The notes under the pieces are model-generated. The model did not search any database, was not told the origin of the DNA, and was given only the letters and a program-made list of their open reading frames with translations. Source: Taishania pollutisoli (lineage in GTDB: Bacteria; Bacteroidota; Bacteroidia; Flavobacteriales_D; Crocinitomicaceae). Taken from it: 44,270 nucleotides of DNA. A program made the translations under genes and the position numbers. The stretch's first letter is position 1, and each line of letters starts with the position of its first letter. Positions 33,859 through 43,000 of this stretch are shown here, piece after piece. Where the stretch lies: positions 1 to 44,270 of the forward strand of contig NZ_JACVEL010000016.1 in the NCBI RefSeq assembly GCF_014518315.1, read 5' to 3'.

Positions 33859-34266
33859 ATGATTACACCGGCAAAGATTCAAGTCAGATTCGCTGATTTG
33901 GATACCATGGGACACGTTAACAACTCTGTTTATTTAACCTATTTTGAATATGCGCGGGTGCATTATTTTAATGAACTGCTCGGCCTTGGTTGGGACTGGA
34001 AAAAATTTGGCGTATTGGTCGCTAAAAATGAAGTAAGTTACCTGAAACCGGTACTGTTGAATGATGTGCCGCATGTGGAAGTCCTGCTGGAGTCAATCGG
34101 TACAAAAAGCTTTACACTGGCCTATGAAATTACTGTCAATGGAGAATTGACAACAACAGGAAAGTCGGTGATGGTCTGTTTTGATGTGACGAAACAAAGT
34201 TCTGTCGAAATTTCTCAGGAATGGAAAGACGCACTGGAGAAATTGAGAAAAGTAAGTGTTAATTGA
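33859..34266 (+). CDS. Hotdog-fold acyl-CoA thioesterase (4HBT/YbgC-like)
   Basis: This 135-residue protein is a single hotdog domain. RFADLDTMGHVNNSVYLTYFE (read as FADLDTMGHVNN, then YLTYFEYAR) carries the Asp-x-Asp-x-x-x-His-x-Asn pattern of the 4-hydroxybenzoyl-CoA thioesterase group, with the long central helix following and NEVSYLKPV as the first core strand. It should hydrolyse an acyl-CoA; the substrate cannot be read from the sequence. It lies 18 bases after the dehydratase gene and 20 before the hydrolase gene, so all three may share a transcript although their chemistry is different. Confidence 0.88.
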   Translation: MITPAKIQVRFADLDTMGHVNNSVYLTYFEYARVHYFNELLGLGWDWKKFGVLVAKNEVSYLKPVLLNDVPHVEVLLESIGTKSFTLAYEITVNGELTTTGKSVMVCFDVTKQSSVEISQEWKDALEKLRKVSVN

Positions 34267-34286
34267 TGCTGTTCGGATAAAACAAC

Positions 34287-35066
34287 ATGAAATTAGTTGA
34301 ATTAGCAGGCAAGAAACTTGCTGTTTCACCTGTTTTTACAGAACATGTAACAGACGATTCCTGTGTACTCGTCTTTTTACATGAAGCACTGGGATCCATC
34401 GGCCAATGGAAAGGATTTCCACAGCAATTATGCAATGCATTACACCTCAATGGAATTGTCTACGAGCGGGAAGGATACGGACATTCATCCGCATTGCGAA
34501 AGCAGCGAACCAACCGGTACCTGCATGAATATGCATGGGAAGAACTCCCCGAATTACTGGATACCATTTTACCAAAAGAAAAACAGGTCGTTTTGATCGG
34601 GCACTCAGACGGAGCATCGATTGCGCTGCTGTATGCCGCACGTTTTCCAAAACGGGTGAAAGCAGTTGTGAGTATGGCTGCCCATGTACTTGTTGAGGAA
34701 ATTACGCGCAAAGGAATTGCTCCGGCGGTTCAGGCATACAAAGCCGGAAAATTAGAAGGACTGCGAAAATACCATGGCGATAAAACAGAAGAATTGTTCT
34801 ATGCCTGGGCAAATACATGGAATTTACCTGAATTCAGAGACTGGAATATCTGTGAAGACATTGAAACGGTTACCTGTCCGGTTTTAGCTCTGCAGGGCGT
34901 CAATGATCAATACGGCACCTCCCTGCAACTGGATTTGATTGAAAAAGCAATCCGAAAAGGGCAGGTGACAAAAACCATGATTCCGAGATGCGGGCATCAT
35001 CCTCACCTGGAAGTGCCTGAACAGACGGAACATATGATTGCGGAATGGTGGAAACGGAATACTTAA
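34287..35066 (+). CDS. Alpha/beta hydrolase
   Basis: This 259-residue protein is a compact alpha/beta hydrolase. The oxyanion region is VFLHEALGSIGQW. The nucleophile elbow is IGHSDGAS with Ser at about 110. The acid is likely the Asp of VNDQYGT, and the catalytic His is in RCGHHPHLEVP near the C-terminus. A short helical cap lies at ~130-190. There is no signal peptide. The substrate is unknown; some close relatives are annotated as lipase, esterase or C-C hydrolase without firm evidence. Last gene of the probable operon that begins at 31963. Confidence 0.88.
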   Translation: MKLVELAGKKLAVSPVFTEHVTDDSCVLVFLHEALGSIGQWKGFPQQLCNALHLNGIVYEREGYGHSSALRKQRTNRYLHEYAWEELPELLDTILPKEKQVVLIGHSDGASIALLYAARFPKRVKAVVSMAAHVLVEEITRKGIAPAVQAYKAGKLEGLRKYHGDKTEELFYAWANTWNLPEFRDWNICEDIETVTCPVLALQGVNDQYGTSLQLDLIEKAIRKGQVTKTMIPRCGHHPHLEVPEQTEHMIAEWWKRNT

Positions 35067-35116
35067 TTAGAATAATAACAAATAACCGATTTTTTGTAAA
35101 AAAACGGATATATTAT

Positions 35117-35147
35117 TTTGAAAATATTACCACGGTATTTATTTTTG
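35117..35147 (+). promoter_or_regulatory. Complete Bacteroidota promoter: TTTG, 19-base spacer, TATTTTTG
   Basis: The -33 box TTTG (35117-35120) and -7 box TATTTTTG (35140-35147) are separated by exactly 19 bases, the consensus spacing. The GTG start of the MarR gene follows after four bases, so the predicted transcription start coincides with the start codon. It is the best-formed promoter in the window. Confidence 0.75.
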
Positions 35148-35151
35148 CAGT

Positions 35152-35613
35152 GTGAAAATAGATGATGAAATAAAAGCGGTATTCAAATCTCCGCAGCAAA
35201 AAGCAGTTGTAAATGTCCGGTTTACATCCAATTTCTTATCGAATTATCAGAACAGTTTCATGGCACGGTTCGATATTTCGATGCCCCAATTCAATATATT
35301 GCGCATTTTAAGAGGTGCAAAAGAGGCCCTGAGTGTACATACTGTTAAAGATAGAATGATTGAGAAATCGCCCAATACAACCCGTCTGATGGATAAACTC
35401 ATTGATAAGGGATTGATTGACCGTATTCGGTGCGAAGAAGACCGTAGAGTAGTTTATGTCAGTATTACGGAAAAAGGATTGGAACTATTGGCGCAAATTG
35501 ATGTTGATTTTGAAAAAACGTCCTTGTTTCCCCAATCTCTGACAGACGAAGAAGCGAATACGCTGAGCGATCTACTGGATAAAATCCGGAGCGAGTTTGA
35601 AGAAAAAGAATGA
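35152..35613 (+). CDS. MarR family transcription regulator
   Basis: This 153-residue protein starts at GTG; no ATG precedes the conserved region. The winged helix covers about 45-115: MPQFNILRILRGAKEALSVHTVKDRM, then SPNTTRLMDKLIDKGLIDR as the recognition part (quoted in pieces: NTTRLMDKLIDKG), and a wing with CEEDRRVVYVSITEKG. Terminal helices form the usual dimer. It has its own promoter and a strong terminator behind it, so it is a single-gene unit. It may control the upstream hydrolase operon or act elsewhere. Confidence 0.9.
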   Translation: MKIDDEIKAVFKSPQQKAVVNVRFTSNFLSNYQNSFMARFDISMPQFNILRILRGAKEALSVHTVKDRMIEKSPNTTRLMDKLIDKGLIDRIRCEEDRRVVYVSITEKGLELLAQIDVDFEKTSLFPQSLTDEEANTLSDLLDKIRSEFEEKE

Positions 35614-35630
35614 TGATTAGAATAAACTAA

Positions 35631-35669
35631 AAAACAAACCCCATGGTGTTCAATCATGGGGTTTGTTTT
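35631..35669. terminator. Bidirectional terminator between MarR and the dehydrogenase gene
   Basis: AAAACAAACCCCATG (35631-35645) pairs perfectly with CATGGGGTTTGTTTT (35655-35669) around a 9-base loop. T-rich sequence follows on the plus strand, and the A-run on the left gives a U-tract on the minus strand. It lies between two convergent stop codons and can serve both. Confidence 0.92.
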
Positions 35670-35678
35670 TATTAAAGA

Positions 35679-36998
35679 TTAATTATCGGACTTAATTCCT
35701 CTACCGATTGACTGGTAATAAAAACCGTGTTTGTTCATCGTCTCCATATCAAACAGATTGCGGCCGTCAAAGATCACCTTATCACGCATCACTGCACCTA
35801 CCTGATCAAAATCAGGATTTCTGAACACACTCCATTCGGTGCAGATCAACAATGCATCAGCATCGTGAAGCGCTTCGTATTCATTCGTTGCAAATTGAAT
35901 GCTTTCTCCTAATAACTGTTTCACATTGGGCATTGCTTCCGGATCATACGCTGTTACAGAAGCTCCCGCTTTCAATAATTCCTTAATCATATACAAAGAT
36001 GGCGCTTCGCGAATGTCATCTGTATCCGGCTTAAATGCCAGTCCCCAGACAGCAATCTTTTTCCCGGATAAATTCCCGCGGAAGAAATTCTGCATTTTTG
36101 GGAAAAGAACCGTCTTTTGTTCTTCATTTACTTTCATTACGGCAGTGAGAATCTGGAATTCGAAATTTTCCTCTTTACCGCTTTTTACCAACGCTTGCAC
36201 ATCTTTCGGGAAACAAGAACCGCCATACCCGATTCCGGGGAACAAAAACCGTTTTCCGATGCGGTCATCCGAACCGATTCCAATGCGTACTTTATCTACA
36301 TCAGCTCCTACTAACTCGCAAAAATTAGCAATCTCATTCATAAATGTAATCTTGGTTGCCAGGAAAGAATTTGCGGCATACTTGGTTAACTCCGCTGACT
36401 TCTCATCCATAAACAGAATCGGGTTGCCCTGACGTACAAACGGTTGGTACAGTTCTCCCATCACCTTTTTCGCACGATCAGATTGTGTCCCGATTACAAC
36501 CCGGTCAGGTTTCATAAAATCATCGACAGCAAATCCTTCACGTAAAAATTCCGGGTTGGAAACAACGTCGAAGTCACAGGTTGCATTCTGTGCGATGGTA
36601 GCGTGCACTTTTTCTGCGGTACCAACAGGAACGGTACTTTTGTCGACAATCACTTTGTAATCGGTAATCAATTTCCCGATTTGTTCAGAAACCCCGAGAA
36701 TATAAGATAAATCTGCGGACCCGTCTTCACCCGGAGGAGTAGGAAGTGCCAGGAAGATAATCTCAGCATCTTTTATTCCTTCCTGTAAATCCGTTGTGAA
36801 ACGCAGCCGGTTTGCCTTTATATTGCGTTCAAATAATACATCCAGATGAGGTTCATAGATGGGAACTTCACCATTTCGCATGCGTTCTACCTTCTTCGTG
36901 TCGATGTCTACACAAATCACTTGATTTCCCGTTTCCGCAAAACAAGTACCTGTAACCAATCCGACATATCCGGTTCCTACTACCGCTATTTTTTTCAT
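35679..36998 (-). CDS. UDP-sugar 6-dehydrogenase (UDP-glucose/GDP-mannose dehydrogenase family, Ugd/WbpA type)
   Basis: This 439-residue protein has all three domains of the family. The N-terminal Rossmann domain starts IAVVGTGYVGLVTGTCFAETG, with the acidic residue for NAD binding in VICVDID. The central domain has YAANSFLATKITFMNE and the active-site GIGYGGSCFPKD with the nucleophilic Cys. The C-terminal domain has VWGLAFKPDTDDIREAPS. It oxidises C6 of a nucleotide sugar to a uronic acid using NAD. Whether UDP-glucose or UDP-GlcNAc is used cannot be decided. Its place five bases behind a DegT aminotransferase gene suggests a pathway to an amino-uronic acid, where the WbpA (UDP-GlcNAc) type would fit. 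Confidence 0.93.
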   Translation of the reverse strand: MKKIAVVGTGYVGLVTGTCFAETGNQVICVDIDTKKVERMRNGEVPIYEPHLDVLFERNIKANRLRFTTDLQEGIKDAEIIFLALPTPPGEDGSADLSYILGVSEQIGKLITDYKVIVDKSTVPVGTAEKVHATIAQNATCDFDVVSNPEFLREGFAVDDFMKPDRVVIGTQSDRAKKVMGELYQPFVRQGNPILFMDEKSAELTKYAANSFLATKITFMNEIANFCELVGADVDKVRIGIGSDDRIGKRFLFPGIGYGGSCFPKDVQALVKSGKEENFEFQILTAVMKVNEEQKTVLFPKMQNFFRGNLSGKKIAVWGLAFKPDTDDIREAPSLYMIKELLKAGASVTAYDPEAMPNVKQLLGESIQFATNEYEALHDADALLICTEWSVFRNPDFDQVGAVMRDKVIFDGRNLFDMETMNKHGFYYQSIGRGIKSDN

Positions 36999-37003
36999 GT
37001 TAG

Positions 37004-38137
37004 TTACTGCTTTTCAATGAATGAAGCAACTGCGTTGCATATTGTTTTTAATTGTTCTTCTTCCATTTCCGTGTGAATCGGAAGGGATATAACACGTTCT
37101 GTTAACCAGTCGGTGATCGGAAGATTGGTGGTCTCGCTGTTGAATGCGGCAAACATTTTTTGCTTATGGGCAGGTACCGGGTAATAAATCATCGACGGAA
37201 TGTCCTTTTCAGCCAGGTAGGCATTGAGTGCATCCCTGTCCATTCCTTCTACTATTAACGTATACTGGTGAAATACGTGTGCTGATTTCGGGTCGCGTAC
37301 AGGTGTTTGAATCCCATCGTATTTTGCAAAGAAACGATCGTAATAATCAGCAACAGCTCTTCTTTTCGCATTGTATTCATCCAGACGACGTAATTTTATA
37401 CGCAAAACAGCTGCCTGGATGCTGTCCAGACGGGAATTGCATCCGACCACATCGTGATAGTAACGTTTGCTTTGCCCGTGATTGGCAATCATCCGGATTT
37501 GAGCCGCCAGTTCATCATTATTGGTGTACAATGCCCCACCGTCACCGTAGCATCCCAGGTTCTTGGACGGGAAAAAAGACGTACATCCAATGGTGCCGAT
37601 GGTTCCGGTTTTTGAAACGCGTCCGTCAGCATGGGTATAATTGCATCCGATGGCTTGCGCATTGTCTTCCACGACAAACAGGTTGTGTTTGCGGGCAATA
37701 TCCATGATCACATCCATTTCAGCTGCTTGTCCGTACAGGTGAACAGGAACAATCGCTTTTGTTTTTGGTGTAATGGCTGCTTCAATTTTTGTTACATCAA
37801 TGCAGAAAGTAGCTTTGTCAACTTCTACAAATACAGGTTTCAATCCCAATAAAGCGATAACTTCGGTTGTTGCGACATAAGTAAAGGAAGGAGTAATGAC
37901 TTCATCTCCCGGTTTTAATCCGAGAGCCATTAAGGCAATTTGAAGGGCGTCCGTACCGTTGGCACAAGGAATAACATGTTTTGCATTGAGGTATTCTTCC
38001 AGTTCTTTTTGAAATGCGGAAACTTCCGGTCCGTTAATGAATTGTGCATTCTCAATCACATTAAGAATGGCCGTATCTACTTCCTGTTTAATGGACTGAT
38101 ATTGGGTCATCAAATCCACCATTTGTATTTTCTTCAT
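37004..38137 (-). CDS. DegT/DnrJ/EryC1/StrS family sugar aminotransferase (WbpE/PorR-like)
   Basis: This 377-residue PLP enzyme has the fold-type I features of the family: ANGTDALQIALMALGLKPGDEV, the VEDNAQAIGC motif holding the cofactor Asp, and the Schiff-base Lys at 192 in SFFPSKNLGCYGDGG. NHGQSKRYYHDVVGCNSRLD and the C-terminal PIH motif are also present. Such enzymes transfer an amino group from glutamate to a keto nucleotide sugar. It is the first gene of an operon with the 6-dehydrogenase. In Pseudomonas WbpE acts on UDP-3-keto-GlcNAcA, and PorR of P. gingivalis belongs to this family and is needed for A-LPS. Which keto sugar is used here is not shown by sequence. Confidence 0.92.
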   Translation of the reverse strand: MKKIQMVDLMTQYQSIKQEVDTAILNVIENAQFINGPEVSAFQKELEEYLNAKHVIPCANGTDALQIALMALGLKPGDEVITPSFTYVATTEVIALLGLKPVFVEVDKATFCIDVTKIEAAITPKTKAIVPVHLYGQAAEMDVIMDIARKHNLFVVEDNAQAIGCNYTHADGRVSKTGTIGTIGCTSFFPSKNLGCYGDGGALYTNNDELAAQIRMIANHGQSKRYYHDVVGCNSRLDSIQAAVLRIKLRRLDEYNAKRRAVADYYDRFFAKYDGIQTPVRDPKSAHVFHQYTLIVEGMDRDALNAYLAEKDIPSMIYYPVPAHKQKMFAAFNSETTNLPITDWLTERVISLPIHTEMEEEQLKTICNAVASFIEKQ

Positions 38138-38159
38138 CGATGTTGTTTAAAACGTGAAA

Positions 38160-38167
38160 CAAAAATA
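38160..38167 (-). promoter_or_regulatory. -7 box TATTTTTG for the aminotransferase operon
   Basis: Read on the minus strand, TATTTTTG matches TAnnTTTG and lies 22 bases before the ATG at 38137. The -33 position (about 38187-38190, TTTA on the minus strand) falls inside the loop of the ispF terminator, so the two signals overlap. Confidence 0.55.
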
Positions 38168-38173
38168 AACAAA

Positions 38174-38201
38174 TTAGCCCACGGATTAAACCACGGGCTA
38201 A
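38174..38201 (-). terminator. Rho-independent terminator after ispF
   Basis: On the minus strand TTAGCCCGTGG pairs with CCGTGGGCTAA (two G-U wobbles, 6-base loop) and is followed by TTTGTTTATTTTTG. It lies just after the ispF stop codon and ends the porU-porV-ispF unit. On the plus strand the hairpin is followed by A, so it is directional. Confidence 0.8.
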
Positions 38202-38229
38202 AAAATATTGTCGTCAATTCAATGGACTT

Positions 38230-38706
38230 TTATTTCTTCAGCAGGCAAACTGCATATGCTTTTATTGCTCTTCTTTCACCGAATGAATCTACCTGTTCAT
38301 GCGTCGTCGCTTTTATGGAAATTTGATCGGTTTCACATGCGAGCAGGGAAGCAATAATACGTTGCATATCCGGAATGTGCGGATTCAATTTCGGATGTTC
38401 GGCAATCACGGTACAATCCATATTTCCTATAGTATATCCTTTTTCCCGGATCAATGCATACGTTCTTTCTAACAAGACTTTGCTGTCGATTCCTTTGTAT
38501 TGCGGATCCGTATCTGAAAAATGAAATCCGATATCACGGAGATTCAATGCTCCCAATAATGCATCACAGATTGCGTGTAGTAAAACATCTGCGTCGGAAT
38601 GGCCTAATGCTCCCAGATCAGAAGGAAGTTCTTTCCCGCCAATGAATAACTTTCTGTCGGCAACCAGCTGATGTACATCAACTCCAAAACCGATGCGAAT
38701 ATCCAT
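38230..38706 (-). CDS. ispF: 2-C-methyl-D-erythritol 2,4-cyclodiphosphate synthase
   Basis: This 158-residue enzyme is of full family length. The divalent-metal site is intact: Asp10 and His12 in GFGVDVHQL, and His44 in SDADVLLHAICDALLGA. FHFSDTDPQYKGIDS (substrate loop) and SIKATTHEQ (CDP site) are also recognisable, though the usual Gly-rich end (FTGRGEGIAA) is replaced by FGERRAIKAYA. It converts CDP-ME-2-phosphate to the cyclodiphosphate in the MEP isoprenoid pathway in the cytoplasm. The ATG overlaps the porV stop by one base (TAATG), so it is translated from the T9SS transcript. Confidence 0.95.
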   Translation of the reverse strand: MDIRIGFGVDVHQLVADRKLFIGGKELPSDLGALGHSDADVLLHAICDALLGALNLRDIGFHFSDTDPQYKGIDSKVLLERTYALIREKGYTIGNMDCTVIAEHPKLNPHIPDMQRIIASLLACETDQISIKATTHEQVDSFGERRAIKAYAVCLLKK

Positions 38707-39992
38707 TATTCCGGCTTGTTTTCGTCCGCTTTTGAGTTTCCTACTTTCCCTAATGTAAAGCGAAGGGTAAAACGCAATGTATTTGCCAACGGAGAACGAC
38801 GTCCGCCGACAGCTGCAAGGTATGAAATATCAATTCCGAAACGGTTGTATTTCAATCCTGCTCCAAAGTTGAAGAACTGTCTGTTTCCTTTGTTCGGCGC
38901 TTCGTAAAAATAACCGGCTCTCAATGCCAGTAAGTTGTTATACCAGTATTCCATTCCAAAAGCAATATTTATTTCGGATAATTCTTCTACAAACTTTGAA
39001 TTTTTCTTAATCTGGTAGCTGCCGTCAGCATTCTGAATATAATCGCCGTTATTGTCAACCAGCGGAGTTCCGGGAGCGTCATAAAATGACTGTACTAATC
39101 CTTTAATAACTCCCACATCACTTGAATGTCCGGAGATCATAACGCGGTCTCCGTCAGAGTTCACTCCGTAGATTGCAGGAGTTGGAACCAATAGTTTCTG
39201 GAATTCCAAGGCCAGTGTCAATGAATTGTATTTGTCAAACCTCATTTTGTAGGCATTGGCCAACTTTAAATTCATCGGAATGAAATCTCTGCTTTGTGTG
39301 CTGGAATAACTAACTTTGTTACCAATGTTGTTGATGGTGGCAGCAAATGTATAATCCCCGTCCAGGCTACCTATTTTAGCATCTTGTGTGTAGTAGGTAA
39401 AGGAAACGTCTGCGGCACCTGCAATAGCTGCTTTTGTATCCACACCTTCCACAACATATCCTCCGGTAAGATTGGAGTAAGCAAATTTTCCGTTGATACC
39501 TACACTCAATTTTTCACTTAATTTGAATGCATATCCTGCCGTTAATTCAAATTCACTTGGTTTATCTGTACGAATAAATTGTGCATTGTTGTCAGTATAG
39601 GTGATTTCTCCCAAACTAAAAAAACGAAGTGCACCACCTACGGCATGACGTCCGAATTTGTAATAACCGGAAGCATAGGACAAGTGCATGTCATTGGTAA
39701 GATTACGCAACCACGGGGTATAAGAGATACTGATCTCGGATTTGTCTTCCGCAAAAATCAACATAGAGGTATTCCAGTAAAGAGAAGTAGACGAGCCACT
39801 CAATGCTGTTCCTGCTTCTCCCATCCCTCCGGCTCTTGAATCCGGTGTGATAGACATAAAAGGCAGTGCAGTGGTAATGGTATTCAACCCTAATTTTCCA
39901 TCGAGGTCATTTTGTGTAACTCCGTTCTGAGCGGAAACCCCGAATGTTAATCCTGAAAATACGGTTAAAACTCCTAAATATGTATTCTTCAT
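38706..39992 (-). CDS. porV: Type IX secretion system outer-membrane protein PorV
   Basis: This 428-residue FadL-like barrel has a signal peptide ending GVSAQ. The PorV family region follows: TITTALPFMSITPDSRAGGMGEAGTALS (recognised by SITPDSRAGGMGEAG), then SLYWNTSMLIF and SISYTPWLRNLTNDM, and the closing strands FGAGLKYNRFGIDISYLAA and NTLRFTLRFTLG. PorV binds the C-terminal domain of cargo at the translocon and carries it to PorU. I use the ATG at 39992; the frame extends five codons to a TTG, which would add a less natural leader. It lies 66 bases after porU and has its own -7 box. Confidence 0.95.
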   Translation of the reverse strand: MKNTYLGVLTVFSGLTFGVSAQNGVTQNDLDGKLGLNTITTALPFMSITPDSRAGGMGEAGTALSGSSTSLYWNTSMLIFAEDKSEISISYTPWLRNLTNDMHLSYASGYYKFGRHAVGGALRFFSLGEITYTDNNAQFIRTDKPSEFELTAGYAFKLSEKLSVGINGKFAYSNLTGGYVVEGVDTKAAIAGAADVSFTYYTQDAKIGSLDGDYTFAATINNIGNKVSYSSTQSRDFIPMNLKLANAYKMRFDKYNSLTLALEFQKLLVPTPAIYGVNSDGDRVMISGHSSDVGVIKGLVQSFYDAPGTPLVDNNGDYIQNADGSYQIKKNSKFVEELSEINIAFGMEYWYNNLLALRAGYFYEAPNKGNRQFFNFGAGLKYNRFGIDISYLAAVGGRRSPLANTLRFTLRFTLGKVGNSKADENKPE

Positions 39993-40020
39993 TATTCTAT
40001 TTTTCAAGTTTGACAGATGG

Positions 40021-40028
40021 CAAATATA
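40021..40028 (-). promoter_or_regulatory. -7 box TATATTTG between porU and porV
   Basis: On the minus strand this is a perfect TAnnTTTG, 28 bases before the porV ATG. It could give porV-ispF a separate transcript in addition to read-through from porU. No clear -33 box is seen. Confidence 0.5.
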
Positions 40029-40058
40029 CGTATTTACCGAACCTTTATTGTGTTAAGT

Positions 40059-43000
40059 TTATAATAAAACCAATTTTTCTAATTTTTCAGCAATTTCCCC
40101 GGCAGGTGTTCTCACTTTTAATCGGTAGACATAAACACCTCTTGCCAGATCGTCTCCGAAATCATCCCTTCCGTCCCACTGAATTCCTTCTGAACGATAC
40201 CCCTGTGTGAAAATCGTTTTATTGATGGTTTTTACCAATCTTCCCGATACCGTGAAAATCTGAATCTGTGTTTCCAGCTCTGTACAGCATTGATTGTGTT
40301 CAAAGTAAAACTCGGTATTCGTTGTGAAGGGATTCGGATAGTTCAAAACGTGGTCCAGTGCCAATTCTGCTTTTTCCTGTACGATAAACTCAACTGTTTC
40401 CTGTGAAGAGTTATTGTTCACATCCCATACTTTTAACGTCAGTGTATGCCTTCCCGGTGCCAGTTTGTTTAACTGATACCTCAATTCTCCGGATTGGTAT
40501 GTGTCCAGATCATTTTTAAAATATTCATTCAGAATGATCGGATTGCTGGTTTTTTCATCAATAACAGCCGTAATGTCATGGCCGATACCATTTCCAACGG
40601 TATTTATCCCGTTTTCATCTTTGATTTTAGCAATCAGATAGGGAGTTTCATCTGTAAGTCCGCCGTTGACAAAATTTTCATTGTTGAGATACAGATTGAT
40701 TTCCGGACCTGTTTCATCATTCAATCCTTGAGGGTTAACTCCTCCGACAAGTACACGTTGTTCTTCCCCGACTGCATCAATGGCTCCGTTGTCAGCATAC
40801 ATGCTAAACTTCCCGTTTCCGTACGAATAATCAATATCCTTCGGGACAATGAATTCAAATGAAAAATACCCGTTTGTAATGGATGACTGCCCTCTGTAGA
40901 TGACATTTTTTTGTAATTCAAATGGTTGCGGATTGGCGTCTCCGATCAGTGACGGACCAGGTTTTTGTCCCAGCGTATTCAATTGTTTCGGTTTGTCATA
41001 AAGTGATGGTGTCGCAATCCCGTTAAAAGAAGAAAGGATAGTTCCGTTGAAGTCTTCCAGGTGTGCTTTTACCTTTACTTTACTCAGTGCTTTTATTGTG
41101 TCAGTAATCATGGCCGGTGCAACGCCATTGATACTGTCAATCACAATTTTGTGTTGCGGCATTCCTATTCTAAGAGCAGGATCTCCGATCAATACAAAGG
41201 CCATTTTATAAGTGTCGTGTGCGGTTCCCAGATCAACCTTTGTGTTCAGCAGGATATCGCCAAAGGTTCGGGGACTGTTATCCGGCTTTCTTTTGAATAC
41301 ATTTCGGTTAAATGAACCGACAACAGCTGTATTGGTTTGGTAATAAATCGTCCGGGTTGTTGTCATCAGCGCAATGGCGCCCCCCAGGGGATTAATCGAC
41401 ATCCATTCACCGGCTGACACAAGTTCCGGATTGTCAAAACGTGTGAACTCACATGTTGCGGACACAAAAAGAGGCAAACGATCCGAGTTTCTCAGATCCT
41501 GAATGATATTGGTTGTGATAATACGTGCGTCTGATAATTGCCCGACACCTCCGTGCCCGACATAGTTGATCACCAGACTTCCGGAGTAAAAACTATTCAG
41601 CAAAGCAGCGTTTAACTCGGAAGATCTGTTCCCGGCAACAGTAGCTTCCAGTTGATATGCATCCAGATAGAGTTTATTGGTGTTGATCTCCGGATGGTTG
41701 GTTTTTACGTATTGATAACCAGGTTCATGATCAACGACGATAAAATAATCTTCCATATCAGCAACATTCACCGATTTCGTTCTCCAATCCCCAAAACTGG
41801 AAGAAGAGATCCCGTCGACACAGTTCACATTGTTTTCTGTGTAAAAATTGGAACCGCCCTTCATGTAATGTTCAATTTTATTGACCTGCTCTTTAGCCAT
41901 TTGAGTGTTGGAAATGAGCAGTCGCCCGATTGCCACATCGACAATAGAAGTTTCGTCCATTGATTCAGGATCATCCAGAATGCCATAAAAATCATCTGTA
42001 ACAATATTCTCAATGGATGACTCGCTGTTAGCACTTCCGACTAACTGGTAGGCAGGAATAAAATTATTGTTCCCCTGTACTCTGTTTTTCGGATCGTAAC
42101 TACCATCGCCAAATAAGCATACGTATTTTAAAGCATCAGCAGGAGATGTGGTACGGTCGTAAAACATTTTTACAAAAGTCCTGATTGCCGCGGCATCAAT
42201 ACTTCCGCTACTGAATTCATTGTAAATTTCATCTACATTCACTACGTGAACAGACAGCCCCTGTTGACGGTGCAGATCAGCAAGTCGGTTGGCCTGAGAC
42301 AAGAATCCGGAAGGTGAAATGATCAGGTAATCGACCTGGCTTAACGCATGCAGGTTTTGAGGATTTACTGTCCCGGCAAATGTCGGAGTGAGGAAGGAGT
42401 TCCCATTGCTGGCAACAAACTCTTTCAGATTGTCTGTTGCTGTCCGAAACACATATCCGCCCCCGGTCAGTTGTCCGATCATTTTTCGCGGCAAGTGTCT
42501 GTCGGATACGTCCCAGACAAACCCGTTGACCGGAAAATTCTGTATTGAAAACTCACCAATATTTCCCGCTCCGGTTGATTCCAGGTCGCGAAATGAAAAC
42601 TGACTTCCTGTAAATACAAGTTGGCGGCGTGTATTCAGTTCTATTTTATCCAGGTATGCACTGATGCTTGGATTGTTGCGTTGAAAAACAATATTGACTG
42701 CTACCGTAGCATTTGAATTGTTGAAGTTCATACTTCTGGTTGAACGCCCGTAGTACCCACTTCCATTGCTGGGAACAGGGTCTGATAAAAGAGTTGTTCC
42801 GTTTACTACATAATTAATTGTTCCGTTGGAAGTTGTTCTGCTGTCGGAAGCCATGGAAATGATCAGGCTGGACGGAGCGTTTGGAACAGGATTTGAAACG
42901 GGGAAGTTGAATGACCGGGATAATTCGACATCAAAGACTTCTCCATACCATCGTTGTCCGCATTTATTCAGGTTAACGATGTCGTTTTCGTGTACTGCTC

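Noticed and set aside
35899..36432. 177-codon plus-strand ORF opposite the 6-dehydrogenase gene
   Set aside because: It is a shadow frame of a well-conserved enzyme with all active-site motifs on the minus strand.
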